The position numbers and the translations under genes are program-made. Shown here in pieces: positions 24,301 to 31,866 of a stretch of 59,754 nt of DNA. Origin of the DNA: DAMCAP01 sp964370205 (lineage in GTDB: Bacteria; Bacillota; Clostridia; Oscillospirales; Ruminococcaceae). The notes beneath the pieces were generated by a model, which was not told the origin of the DNA, did not search any database, and was given only the letters and a program-made list of their open reading frames with translations. The stretch spans positions 1 to 59,754 of the forward strand of contig CAYJIK010000004.1 of the NCBI GenBank assembly GCA_964370205.1, written 5' to 3'. Positions within the stretch are counted from its first letter, which is position 1. Every line of letters starts with the position of its first letter.

Positions 24301-26549
24301 ACCTTCTTTTGTGTTTGTTTTGCAAACTCAGGAGCAGTTATCGTCACCGGCTCTCCCTCTGGAATGGTCAAGAGCACTCCTGACCCTCCATTTTCAGTAA
24401 CATAGCCGCTATCGGCCGTAAAAAGTAGAAGGATATCGGCTGAAGCGATGTTGTTTTGGATTGCGAGATGGTGTAAACCGTCTTTAACAACACCACCGCT
24501 TAAAAGTGTGATTTCGCCGTTTGCAATCGGGATGTCTAATGCGGCTAAGGACCATGTATCTACTGTCAAGTTATCACCACTTTCAATCGGTACGTATAAC
24601 TCAAACACGCTGAGGGTGTCAGAAAACACGGCGGAAAAATCTGAAGTGGTAATACTACTTATTGGCTTTTCGCTTTTAATATGCACCGACGTGGTCTCAG
24701 CGACAGCGGATATATCATACTCGACATCGCCTGTTACTGTGATGTTCGGAGTAAACAATTCAAGATTTTTTAGCACTGTGTCGGTGGTTAGAGTCAACTC
24801 GGAGGGGCCATTTAACTTATAGCCCTCATCCGCTGTAAGCTGTAATGATACTGTACTGCCGACAGGACATTGTAAACCTTCGACATATGTTGTGTAATCA
24901 CCACTACTTATGACTGTCGCTTTACCGCCTGTCAATCCGCCGTAGTCGACAGTGAACATCTCGGTGAATTCAGCAGTTACAACCAAATCATATTCTTGTG
25001 ATAACATGGGCAAAGTTAATCTTGCAAAGGCGATGTCAGCAGTGACTTCGTTGGGTGTAGAGCTTGCAATCTCGTCACCGCCCGTAGTGGATAGTATAAC
25101 TTTTTTTAATCTGTATCGCCCGTCGTACTCGTACCATATGTCTATAAGCCCGCCGTCTGTCACCCTCGCAGGGATGGTTACAGGTGTGTCGGTTGTAATA
25201 TTATGAACGGCAATATTGGGGTCGATGGCACTGAAAGTTATTGTTACACTGTTACCCGCCGGCTGTGGGATGCTCACGATAGCACTTGCCCCATCAAAAG
25301 CACCGCCATATCCTATCGCTTGATGGAGGACACTGCTTCTCCCTACCTTTATTTCGCTTAGCTCATTTCCGCTGTCTGCAGTTACTCTAAGCATGGCTAC
25401 TGATGAGTTTGAAAGCGATGGCAAATACTCCACACTGCCACCGCCGACGATGGAGTGATTTATGTAAGACGGTGCTAATGCTTCTATAAATACAATTGTT
25501 TCTTCCAGAGGACCGCTTTCAGGTGTGGCGAGTGAGTATGTGTTATCGCCAACTTTGGTAACTGTAGTGGGGATACTCATATTGGGGTAAAGTGCGTTGT
25601 CGTATGTAATTGTGAATTCACAGTCTGCAAGAGAGGGGCTATAGTAGACACCGTCTATCATGGTAAAGTCGTCGGAAAAATCTATAGCCACGCTCTGCTG
25701 TAAGTCAGCACCATTTTCGTCTTTCGCTGACAGCTTCACCGTGACAGCACTCTTGAAGACAGCTGTGGCGGTAACTGTGGTGTCATCCTCCTGCGCTTTA
25801 TAGAAATAGCTAAAGCCATTTTCGGTGTCAAAGCGTGATCCCTGCGGTATGCTGTCAATATACTCTGCGTTTATGGCTATACTATCGGTGTAGTAACCCT
25901 CGTCAGGTTTTACGAAAAGCAGCGCTCCTTCCTCACTCGGCAACCATGTTACAGTGCCATTATCGCCTTCTGCTGTAGTGTAGTTTAAGGGTGACTGCTC
26001 TTCAAACAGTGCAACTATTGATGTTGTATTACCTGTTATAGTTAAGGTGTTATCTGTTAATACTCCGTTGGCAGTAAGCGATTTTAGCTCGTAACCGTCC
26101 AGCGGCGTAGTGATAACGGTAATCTCCTTGTCGATTGGTAGAAGTAGGTTATCACTTGGTGAAGAGTATTCCTCACCTTCAATTTGTATAGTACCACCTT
26201 TATTATGTAGTAACGTCACAACAGAAACCTGCATGAACTCCACACTGACGGTATGCTCGCCACTTGGTAGAGAAAGTGTATGGGCGTGAAGCGAGTCGCC
26301 AGTTATCGGTACATTTTTTGCGTTTAAAGTGACTTCAGAAATCACATAACCGACTTTAGGTACTATATACACGGTGGCACTATCTGTATCTTCATGGTAC
26401 GAAACAGCCACTACCCCATGTGATTCATCAAAATCGGTGACAACTGAAGTGCTTTCCGTAGCGGAGTTAGCAGTGGGTGAAAAGAAGATTATCGTTAGGA
26501 AAAACATAATAATGGCTATTGGTAAGTATCTTTTTCTGACGTTAAACAT
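21321..26549 (-). CDS. Giant cell-surface protein with InlB B-repeat-like modules
   Basis: 1742 residues. A signal peptide ends near residue 30 (SPTANSA). At least a dozen related beta-rich modules follow, with words such as GTVTWLPSEEGALLFVKPDE, GGSVEYLPSLSNSSV and GEGEITHPTLIHNGGSVTV; this is the style of the bacterial repeat / divergent InlB B-repeat families. Residues about 1180-1480 are rich in acidic helices, and a Thr/Pro-rich stalk (about 1650-1710) leads to a C-terminal membrane helix with a short basic tail. There is no LPxTG sorting motif. It is probably a tail-anchored adhesin or surface-layer-like protein. AAAGGA lies before the ATG. Ligand unknown. Confidence 0.8.
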   Translation of the reverse strand: MFNVRKRYLPIAIIMFFLTIIFFSPTANSATESTSVVTDFDESHGVVAVSYHEDTDSATVYIVPKVGYVISEVTLNAKNVPITGDSLHAHTLSLPSGEHTVSVEFMQVSVVTLLHNKGGTIQIEGEEYSSPSDNLLLPIDKEITVITTPLDGYELKSLTANGVLTDNTLTITGNTTSIVALFEEQSPLNYTTAEGDNGTVTWLPSEEGALLFVKPDEGYYTDSIAINAEYIDSIPQGSRFDTENGFSYFYKAQEDDTTVTATAVFKSAVTVKLSAKDENGADLQQSVAIDFSDDFTMIDGVYYSPSLADCEFTITYDNALYPNMSIPTTVTKVGDNTYSLATPESGPLEETIVFIEALAPSYINHSIVGGGSVEYLPSLSNSSVAMLRVTADSGNELSEIKVGRSSVLHQAIGYGGAFDGASAIVSIPQPAGNSVTITFSAIDPNIAVHNITTDTPVTIPARVTDGGLIDIWYEYDGRYRLKKVILSTTGGDEIASSTPNEVTADIAFARLTLPMLSQEYDLVVTAEFTEMFTVDYGGLTGGKATVISSGDYTTYVEGLQCPVGSTVSLQLTADEGYKLNGPSELTLTTDTVLKNLELFTPNITVTGDVEYDISAVAETTSVHIKSEKPISSITTSDFSAVFSDTLSVFELYVPIESGDNLTVDTWSLAALDIPIANGEITLLSGGVVKDGLHHLAIQNNIASADILLLFTADSGYVTENGGSGVLLTIPEGEPVTITAPEFAKQTQKKVILADGMAEPPLLTIDGDTSQNYGIFEVEVGEDIYLTASQALSSGYLIVGYYADSVYTPTDGFGAVNIVVPSDVISVRLLYSPFSDMVVTDTYSIVASGDESIVIPNQGYRLDRVTADGDELLPAISFSEDYPQHFDGITLPDYDDIEITTKQISLITHDADGETVSFEGVYSHRGVLMCDVGSVFTVKSDEVYIIVQSTNTVEELTPYRAYSVLADTANTHLTVQTISALHKVTSTTEGEGEITHPTLIHNGGSVTVSVTPSDGFYAAEMFVNGVRSEVSLTEEIVISPVTEDIAIHVVYKRVGVEIITDLSNVDVTFSPYVTDKESYAYLYDRITFTVKADDGYSLHSVFINGAPITLTVDGTFEWEVTSDAPLRVTAAAILSHSRNTLDWLTLFTEVTAKPLTFDHYQNDIEVATKLQQLFDNYDALTQEEKVLVTLEYSGVVQPLSDLMLLYHSLLEVQNLIDDIPTFTAYDVMSEYKVMEAYMRYSLLGSEAELYLSDSHKQKLAEALQDILTYEADIYSYHKVIQYIDSLPDIDDVEADDAEALLAEALLIELRYSFLSGIDKGSVVNYLTLSSFIDETENMLASLDNVENSDIVGELHDEIESLQVRTSASDNQADFDSFFTLLQSCVTQYINLTDEQQTILEHDYNIGDTSSADYLMGLWDTYKGGIENAEGDVPVYTNDSGVTVEKVPAEESMLNGMEILHSLSITDGGEYSGSFVMEVACKDDTVSAVLFTEGGEEYPLSIACTEDTILILCPTVGKVAVYDEEVPTVNSSLLELVSAPTVSSERVSSFWVEVLTDLENAPEGDTIIVDMPFYTRVPSDIIEYIDGTDLSILFYLPDGELLINGLELPRLMEGASSYTLSELGYNTKPTASLLSANTLLGITPTDNIPLQQEMIATPMSEVPTEPMTVQNVATTEQSTTPTDDSTDRQTPPTAIPAIAPFTPQQTTNTPLNFGDYLPIVFATTTLNSVLFGLMLFAYHRFQNK

Positions 26550-26586
26550 GTTGTCACTCTCTTTCCTTTTTATGATGAATATAGTA

Positions 26587-26615
26587 ATAATATCAAATTT
26601 TTAATAATTATTCAA
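26587..26615 (-). promoter_or_regulatory. Promoter of the giant surface-protein gene
   Basis: On the minus strand TTGAAT (26615-26610) and TATTAT (26592-26587) are 17 bases apart. The remaining sequence 26616-26783 is AT-rich, with nothing else seen. Confidence 0.65.
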
Positions 26616-26783
26616 GATGTTCACTGCAAATTCGACATAACGCACAATGAAAAAAGCGAATTTTGTCTAAGTAGGATATTTTTAGCAGAATAAAATGGCA
26701 TTATATGAAAATTTGGATAAAATATGTAAATAGATTTGCGCATACAGAGAGCGAGAGTAGGCGAGTGCGTTCCAAAACAAAAA

Positions 26784-26833
26784 AACCTCCATTCAACTCA
26801 TAGACAGTTTTATGTCTATGGCGAATGGAGGTT
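26784..26833 (-). terminator. Terminator of the USP-like gene
   Basis: AACCTCCATTC (26784-26794) pairs with GAATGGAGGTT (26823-26833), and inside CATAGAC (26799-26805) pairs with GTCTATG (26814-26820). On the minus strand a T-tract follows. Confidence 0.88.
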
Positions 26834-26850
26834 AGCTTCGTTTGTGAACT

Positions 26851-27294
26851 TTAAGCTGTGACGGTGACTACTTCTACAGGGCCTGTGGAACTCATCCTGT
26901 ATACTATTCCATCTAAATCCACTGTATAGTAGTTTATATGGGTGAACCGATTCCACAGTTTGAATATCATGGAGTTTTCGGAGGTGGGTGTTCCGCTGAG
27001 TACGTTCGCTACTTTGTTTGACTTTAGGTATTTGATGATCGCCTTTGAAGCGTCACTATGGTAGAGAACTATCATTTCGCCGCCGTGTGCAGATGTTTCT
27101 TTAAAAAGATGCTCCATTGAGCGTGGATCCTGCGGTGCGCCATCTAAAGCGACATTTACAACAGTGAGCTCGGTACCACTGAAGTCGGCAAGTATTCGTC
27201 CTGCTTTGATGAGTTTATCGCAACTCATTTGGTCAGTTACACACACTAGGGTCTTAGGTTTTTTTAGCGGAATAGTGGCATCCAGAATATGCAT
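26851..27294 (-). CDS. Universal-stress-protein-like domain protein
   Basis: 147 residues. The first half (KTLVCVTDQMSCDKLIKAGR, then GTELTVVNV) follows the UspA fold as found in KdpD sensor kinases; the next segment (HGGEMIVLYHSDASKAIIKYL) fits the same domain. The usual Gly-x2-Gly-x9-Gly-Ser/Thr ATP loop is not clear, so ATP binding is doubtful. The last 40 residues are not recognised. The function is unknown. A GGAGG site lies 8 bases before the ATG. A TATAAT at 27374-27369 on the minus strand is the probable -10, and a GCGTAA/TTACGC hairpin lies in the leader (about 27331-27348). Confidence 0.7.
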   Translation of the reverse strand: MHILDATIPLKKPKTLVCVTDQMSCDKLIKAGRILADFSGTELTVVNVALDGAPQDPRSMEHLFKETSAHGGEMIVLYHSDASKAIIKYLKSNKVANVLSGTPTSENSMIFKLWNRFTHINYYTVDLDGIVYRMSSTGPVEVVTVTA

Positions 27295-27459
27295 ACTGTA
27301 ATACCTCCTGTAAACTTATATAGATTTAAACTGCGTAAAAAAGCTTACGCAACAATTTAACTGATGTCATTATAATAGCATACTGTTATGAACAAGATGT
27401 GATACTTACTTTAAAATTAAAACAATTAAAAATGAAGGCTTTGAAAGCGGGTTAAAAGA

Positions 27460-27488
27460 TTGACAATTAAGTGAATAAGGTGTATTAT
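27460..27488 (+). promoter_or_regulatory. Promoter of rex
   Basis: TTGACA (27460-27465) and TATTAT (27483-27488) are 17 bases apart. No TTGTTAA-N4-TTAACAA Rex box is visible nearby. Confidence 0.75.
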
Positions 27489-27598
27489 ATTTTCATGATT
27501 TTAACTACTGAGGATTTTGGACTTTCTAATAAGTGAGTAAACTGAAATGGTTACTATTTGCAGTCCTAATCCAATACACGGAAAGGATAGTCACGATT

Positions 27599-28243
27599 AT
27601 GAGCATTAAGAATGTGTCAGGCCCTGTTATAAGGCGGTTACCACGATACTACCGCTATCTTAGCGATCTTTCAAAGAGAAACATCACACGCATTTCCTCC
27701 GGCGCATTAGCCGCTATAATGCACCTTACTCCCTCGCAAATTCGCCAAGACTTTAACTGCTTCGGTGGCTTTGGACAACAGGGTTACGGTTACAACGTAA
27801 ACGCCCTACTTAAAGAGATGGGTGACATCCTCGGGATAGGTAACAACTTTAAGGCAATCTTAATAGGTGCCGGTAATCTGGGGAGTGCGCTTATCAATAA
27901 GCATGACCTTCAGGGAAGTGGTTTTCTGCTTGAGGCTATCTTTGATAACGCACCTGAGAAAGTTGGTCAGGTTATACAGGGAATCACTGTGCAGGACATA
28001 GCCGCTTTAGAGGAATACTGCGAAAGAGAGCGTCCTTCCACCGCTATTTTGTGTATGACTGCCGGGGTTGCCGAGGAGATAGTTGATCGGCTGATCAAGT
28101 GCGGGGTCGGTGCGTTTTGGAACTTTACACAGGTGGATATTGAGATGCAAAACAAGGGTATCATCGTAGAGAATGTACATCTCACCGATAGCTTGATGAC
28201 GCTGTGCTACCACATTGCCGACAGTAAAAGCAAGGAATCTTAG
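27599..28243 (+). CDS. rex: Redox-sensing transcriptional repressor Rex
   Basis: 214 residues, the normal length. The N-terminal winged helix (VIRRLPRYYRYLSDLSKRNI, then TPSQIRQDFNCFGGFGQQGY) reads the operator, and the Rossmann domain with GAGNLGSALIN senses the NADH/NAD+ ratio. In Clostridia Rex controls fermentation and often electron-transfer genes, so Rnf is a reasonable but unproven target here. The start at ATG 27599 is chosen because GAAAGGA lies upstream and the fold starts there; an earlier in-frame start at 27533 adds residues not seen in Rex. Confidence 0.95.
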   Translation: MSIKNVSGPVIRRLPRYYRYLSDLSKRNITRISSGALAAIMHLTPSQIRQDFNCFGGFGQQGYGYNVNALLKEMGDILGIGNNFKAILIGAGNLGSALINKHDLQGSGFLLEAIFDNAPEKVGQVIQGITVQDIAALEEYCERERPSTAILCMTAGVAEEIVDRLIKCGVGAFWNFTQVDIEMQNKGIIVENVHLTDSLMTLCYHIADSKSKES

Positions 28244-28284
28244 ACACTTGCCGTCGGAGTATATAAGAGTTTTGCTCTGTTCTG

Positions 28285-29139
28285 CTAAAGTGGCAACTTC
28301 TCACATATTCGCCCGAACTCTTCGAGAGTCAGCTCTTCGGCTCTCGCTTTTTGGGATATGCCAAGCTCTTCAAACAGTGAGATAAGTGCTTGTTTATCCA
28401 CGCCCATTGTGGAGGATATAGCAGAGACAGCAATCTTTCTGCGCTGAGAAAATGCTGCACGAACAAGGGTGGAGAACTGTTTTACGTCACAGGGGACAGG
28501 TGGAGTTTCTCGGATTTTCAGCTCTATGACTGCAGAGTCCACAGATGGGGACGGCATGAAGGAACCTCGGGAGACGGAGAAAAGCTCCTTCGGCACACTG
28601 CGATGCCATATCACTCCGCTTATCGCTCCGCACAGCCGTGTACCGAGGGGGGATGCAAGTCGTTTTGCAACCTCTTTTTGCACCATTGTCACCACTGAAA
28701 CAAGCGGTATATCGCTTTCCAGTAGCATTGTGATAATCGGGGTGGTGATATAGTACGGCAGGTTGCCGGCAACACACACAGGTGATCCGCCAAACTCCTC
28801 TGCTATCAGCGCACTGAGGTCTATCTTCAGTGCGTCGCCCTCCACAACCTTTACGTTATCGCAACCGCTGAGGGTTTCGTCCAGTATCGGAAACAGCCTG
28901 CTATCAAGCTCCACGGCAATCACCTTTTTAAAGCGCTTTGCAAGCTCTCTTGTAAGCACGCCGAAACCGGGGCCTATCTCTATGACGTACTCACAGCCTG
29001 TTTTCGCTAGATTTTCCGCCATGCGAGGCGCAACGGAAGGGTTTATCAGAAAATTCTGGCCGTACTGTTTGCTGAAGCTGAACCCGTAGCGTTCGCACAG
29101 CGATTTTACCACATTTATATTGGTCAAGTTTTCTGTCAT
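28285..29139 (-). CDS. rsmA: 16S rRNA (adenine-N6,N6)-dimethyltransferase RsmA
   Basis: 284 residues. N-terminal KQYGQNFLINPSVAPRMAEN, SAM motif VIEIGPGFGVLTRELAKRF, catalytic NLPYYIT and C-terminal FMPSPSVDSAVIEL are typical of KsgA/RsmA, which dimethylates two adenines at the 3' end of 16S rRNA. The ATG at 29139 (GAGAGGA upstream) is preferred to a longer in-frame start at 29232, which would overlap the promoter zone. It converges with rex, and a short AGAG-TTTT-CTCT stretch lies between. Confidence 0.95.
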   Translation of the reverse strand: MTENLTNINVVKSLCERYGFSFSKQYGQNFLINPSVAPRMAENLAKTGCEYVIEIGPGFGVLTRELAKRFKKVIAVELDSRLFPILDETLSGCDNVKVVEGDALKIDLSALIAEEFGGSPVCVAGNLPYYITTPIITMLLESDIPLVSVVTMVQKEVAKRLASPLGTRLCGAISGVIWHRSVPKELFSVSRGSFMPSPSVDSAVIELKIRETPPVPCDVKQFSTLVRAAFSQRRKIAVSAISSTMGVDKQALISLFEELGISQKARAEELTLEEFGRICEKLPL

Positions 29140-29299
29140 GTAAACGTCTGTTCCTCTCAATACCCTATGTGCGGTGTGTAAAAGGTATGTAATCTTTACT
29201 ACTATTATATAGTATTTGGAGCGATTTTTCAACGTTTTGTACCTATATTTATATTTTCATTGTTTTGCACAAAAATATTGTAAAAGGAGTTTAAACACA

Positions 29300-29803
29300 A
29301 TGTCGGAGAAAGTAATAAGACGGGATAAAATAAACTATTACCTAGATATTGCCGAAACAGTGGCTAGTCGTTGCACATGCCTTAGAAGACAGTACGGCGC
29401 TATTATCGTTGCGGACGACGAGATAATCTCCACAGGTTATGTCGGTGCGCCCAGAGGAAGGGAAAACTGTTTAGACCTAGGGGTATGTACTCGTGAGAAA
29501 TTGAATGTCCCTAGGGGTGAGCGCTACGAGCTATGTCGCTCCGTCCACGCTGAGGCGAACGCAATCATCTCCGCTTCACGCAGAGATATGATAGACGCTA
29601 CACTGTACCTTGTGGGGAGAGAAGTTGTGGATGGTACATATGTCAAGAACGCAAACTGTTGTTCCATGTGTAAGCGCATGATAATAAACGCAGGTATCTC
29701 GACAGTAATTATCCGTGATGATAGCGAAAGTTTTAGAGTTATTCGAGTGTATGACAGTTGGGTTCTCAGCGATGATTCACTCGAGCTGACTTTGGGGTAT
29801 TAA
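29300..29803 (+). CDS. dCMP deaminase / ComEB-like cytidine deaminase
   Basis: 167 residues. Zinc-site motifs are VHAEANAI and CCSMCKRMI, with RQYGAIIVADDEIISTGYVG before them, as in deoxycytidylate deaminases (ComEB family) that turn dCMP into dUMP for dTTP synthesis. It acts in the cytoplasm. ATG 29300 follows AAAAGGAG; an earlier in-frame ATG-type start at 29216 adds an unrelated hydrophobic stretch. It starts divergently from rsmA and is followed by tepA after 58 bases. Confidence 0.92.
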   Translation: MSEKVIRRDKINYYLDIAETVASRCTCLRRQYGAIIVADDEIISTGYVGAPRGRENCLDLGVCTREKLNVPRGERYELCRSVHAEANAIISASRRDMIDATLYLVGREVVDGTYVKNANCCSMCKRMIINAGISTVIIRDDSESFRVIRVYDSWVLSDDSLELTLGY

Positions 29804-29861
29804 ACCACTTTGTTTGGGCATAATAGGGGATAGTATATTTGCAGAAAAGGACGGTTACGTT

Positions 29862-30752
29862 ATGAGTAAGCGAACACAATCCCCTAAGTCAAAAGACAAC
29901 AGCATAAGCAAAAGCAATCAGGATAGTCAAACAGATAAAGTCCTACTGGGAGGCACTGCAAAGTATGGCGGCAGTGTGTTTTCCTCATCGGCGGACAGTG
30001 AAAACGGCGACAGTAACAGCGACGCAGAAAAGCCGGATAACAATCAAATTCATGACATGGGCAGTGTTACGTCGGTGGACGGCAAGCATCCTATCTACTG
30101 TCTGACTATAATCGGGCAGATAGAGGGGCATTACACACTTCCGTCTCAGAACAAGACGACGAAGTACGAGCATGTGATACCGCAACTTGTGGCGGTGGAG
30201 CAAAGCCCCGAAATAAATGGCTTGCTGATTATTTTAAACACGGTGGGAGGCGACGTTGAGGCAGGACTTGCCATTGCGGAGCTTATTTCGGGCATGAAGA
30301 AACCTACCGTGTCACTGGTGCTGGGTGGTGGACATTCTATAGGAGTGCCACTTGCTTGCAGTGCCACACGGTCGTTTATTGTCCCCAGTGCCACCATGAC
30401 CATTCACCCTGTGCGTATGAACGGTATGGTACTGGGTGTACCGCAGACTATGTCCTACTTTGAGCGTATACAGGACAGAATAATGCACTTTGTTGAGATG
30501 AATTCGGGCATGAAGCCGACACGCTTTAAAGAGCTTATGATGAACAACGAGGAACTCGTCATGGACGTGGGCAGTATGCTGGACGGACAGGTGGCGGTGG
30601 AGGAGGGGCTTATAGACAATCTGGGCGGTCTTAGCGACGCTGTTGAATGTCTGTATGACCTCATCGAAGCTGAGGAAGCGAGAAAGTCAGAGCCAAAAAA
30701 GAAGGTGGGACGACCAAAGAAGGCCGGGCCACAAAAGACGAAAAAGAAGTAA
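29862..30752 (+). CDS. tepA: ClpP-like serine protease of the TepA/YmfB family
   Basis: 296 residues. A disordered Ser/Asn/Gln-rich N-terminal region of about 70 residues is followed by a crotonase/ClpP fold. The catalytic Ser is in GGGHSIGVPLAC and the His in TIHPVRMNG; an oxyanion-type NTVGGDVEAGLAIAE precedes them. A Lys-rich C-terminal tail ends the protein. In Bacillus the homologue lies before ftsK/spoIIIE and was linked to protein translocation and spore proteins. Here uppP has been placed between tepA and ftsK. AAAAGGA lies upstream of ATG 29862. A strong hairpin follows. Confidence 0.85.
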   Translation: MSKRTQSPKSKDNSISKSNQDSQTDKVLLGGTAKYGGSVFSSSADSENGDSNSDAEKPDNNQIHDMGSVTSVDGKHPIYCLTIIGQIEGHYTLPSQNKTTKYEHVIPQLVAVEQSPEINGLLIILNTVGGDVEAGLAIAELISGMKKPTVSLVLGGGHSIGVPLACSATRSFIVPSATMTIHPVRMNGMVLGVPQTMSYFERIQDRIMHFVEMNSGMKPTRFKELMMNNEELVMDVGSMLDGQVAVEEGLIDNLGGLSDAVECLYDLIEAEEARKSEPKKKVGRPKKAGPQKTKKK

Positions 30753-30758
30753 ACGGGG

Positions 30759-30796
30759 CACTGCGTGAAACAAACAACCCTTCACGCAGTGGTTTT
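30759..30796 (+). terminator. Terminator of tepA
   Basis: CACTGCGTGA (30759-30768) pairs perfectly with TCACGCAGTG (30782-30791), followed by GTTTT. Confidence 0.8.
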
Positions 30797-30938
30797 ACAT
30801 AGATGGTAAAGTATGAGTAAAGGGTTAACATGCAAGTTTGGGAATATTTTCGACAATAAGCAGGCTTCTACAAATAATGCCTGTATTTTTTTGCATATAT
30901 ATGTTATCATGTAAGCTACAAAATATTCGGAGGTAGAC

Positions 30939-31823
30939 GTGAGTGCATTTGAAGCGTTTGTTTCAGGGCTAATACAAGGCTTTACCGAGTTTTTGCCTGT
31001 GTCCAGTTCGGGACATATATCAGTATACCAGTACTTAACAGGTACCGCAGGCGAGGAGGGTGCGCTCTTTTCGCTACTGCTACATATGGGGACACTGCTT
31101 GCCGTCTGTGTTGCCTTTATAGGCACACTTTGGCCGCTTGGGCTTGAGTTTTTGTCGATGATCGGCGGAATATTCAGACGAGGCACGCAGGTTAAGTTCT
31201 CTCAAAAGTCACAAAGCAACCGCCGATTTATACTGCTTTTGATAGTTTCGGTTCTGCCGCTGATTTTTTCTTATATGGCGCAGGACTTTCTGCGTAGCTT
31301 TGCCGGGGACGACAGCATTATAGCGGAGGGTGTGTTCTTTTTGGTGACGTCGCTACTGCTGTTTCTGGCGACAGGCGAGCACAGAGCGGATAAGGACGAG
31401 CGAAACATGAGCTTCACCGATGCGCTTATTATAGGCTGTGTGCAGGCGCTTGCACCGCTACCGGGCATATCTCGGTCAGGCTCTACACTCGTGACGGCGC
31501 TCTTACTCGGGCTTAAACCGACATTTGCGATAACCTTCTCGTTTGTGATGGGCATACCTGCTGTAGTGGCGGCGATATTGCTTGACATTATGGACATTTT
31601 CACCGCATCGCAGGTGATGGGTGTCGATGTTATGCTTATAGGACTTGTAACGTCGGCTGTGTCGGGGTTTGCGGCGATTTTTTTGGTGAAGTGGCTTGTA
31701 AGGACGAAGAATTATCGCATATTTGCGGTGTATACGTTGGTGCTGGGCTTGCTTGTGGTGACCTTTGGGGTCATGGAGAGCGTGGCCAAAGTGCCGCTTA
31801 GGGAGTATTTGGGACTGCTGTAG
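30939..31823 (+). CDS. uppP: Undecaprenyl-diphosphatase UppP (BacA)
   Basis: 294 residues with about seven to eight membrane helices. The two family boxes are present: EFLPVSSSGH near residues 17-27 and PGISRSGST near residue 175. The enzyme removes a phosphate from undecaprenyl diphosphate so that the carrier can be re-used for peptidoglycan; it gives bacitracin tolerance in other species. GTG start at 30939 with CGGAGG 5-6 bases upstream. It ends 43 bases before ftsK. Confidence 0.95.
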   Translation: MSAFEAFVSGLIQGFTEFLPVSSSGHISVYQYLTGTAGEEGALFSLLLHMGTLLAVCVAFIGTLWPLGLEFLSMIGGIFRRGTQVKFSQKSQSNRRFILLLIVSVLPLIFSYMAQDFLRSFAGDDSIIAEGVFFLVTSLLLFLATGEHRADKDERNMSFTDALIIGCVQALAPLPGISRSGSTLVTALLLGLKPTFAITFSFVMGIPAVVAAILLDIMDIFTASQVMGVDVMLIGLVTSAVSGFAAIFLVKWLVRTKNYRIFAVYTLVLGLLVVTFGVMESVAKVPLREYLGLL

Positions 31824-31866
31824 ACGTTTGACAGCGGTAAAGGACGTAAAAAGTCGGGAGGATATA

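Noticed and set aside
28285..29232. RsmA start at 29232
   Set aside because: The extra 31 residues are unlike RsmA and extend into the divergent promoter region; ATG 29139 has GAGAGGA upstream.
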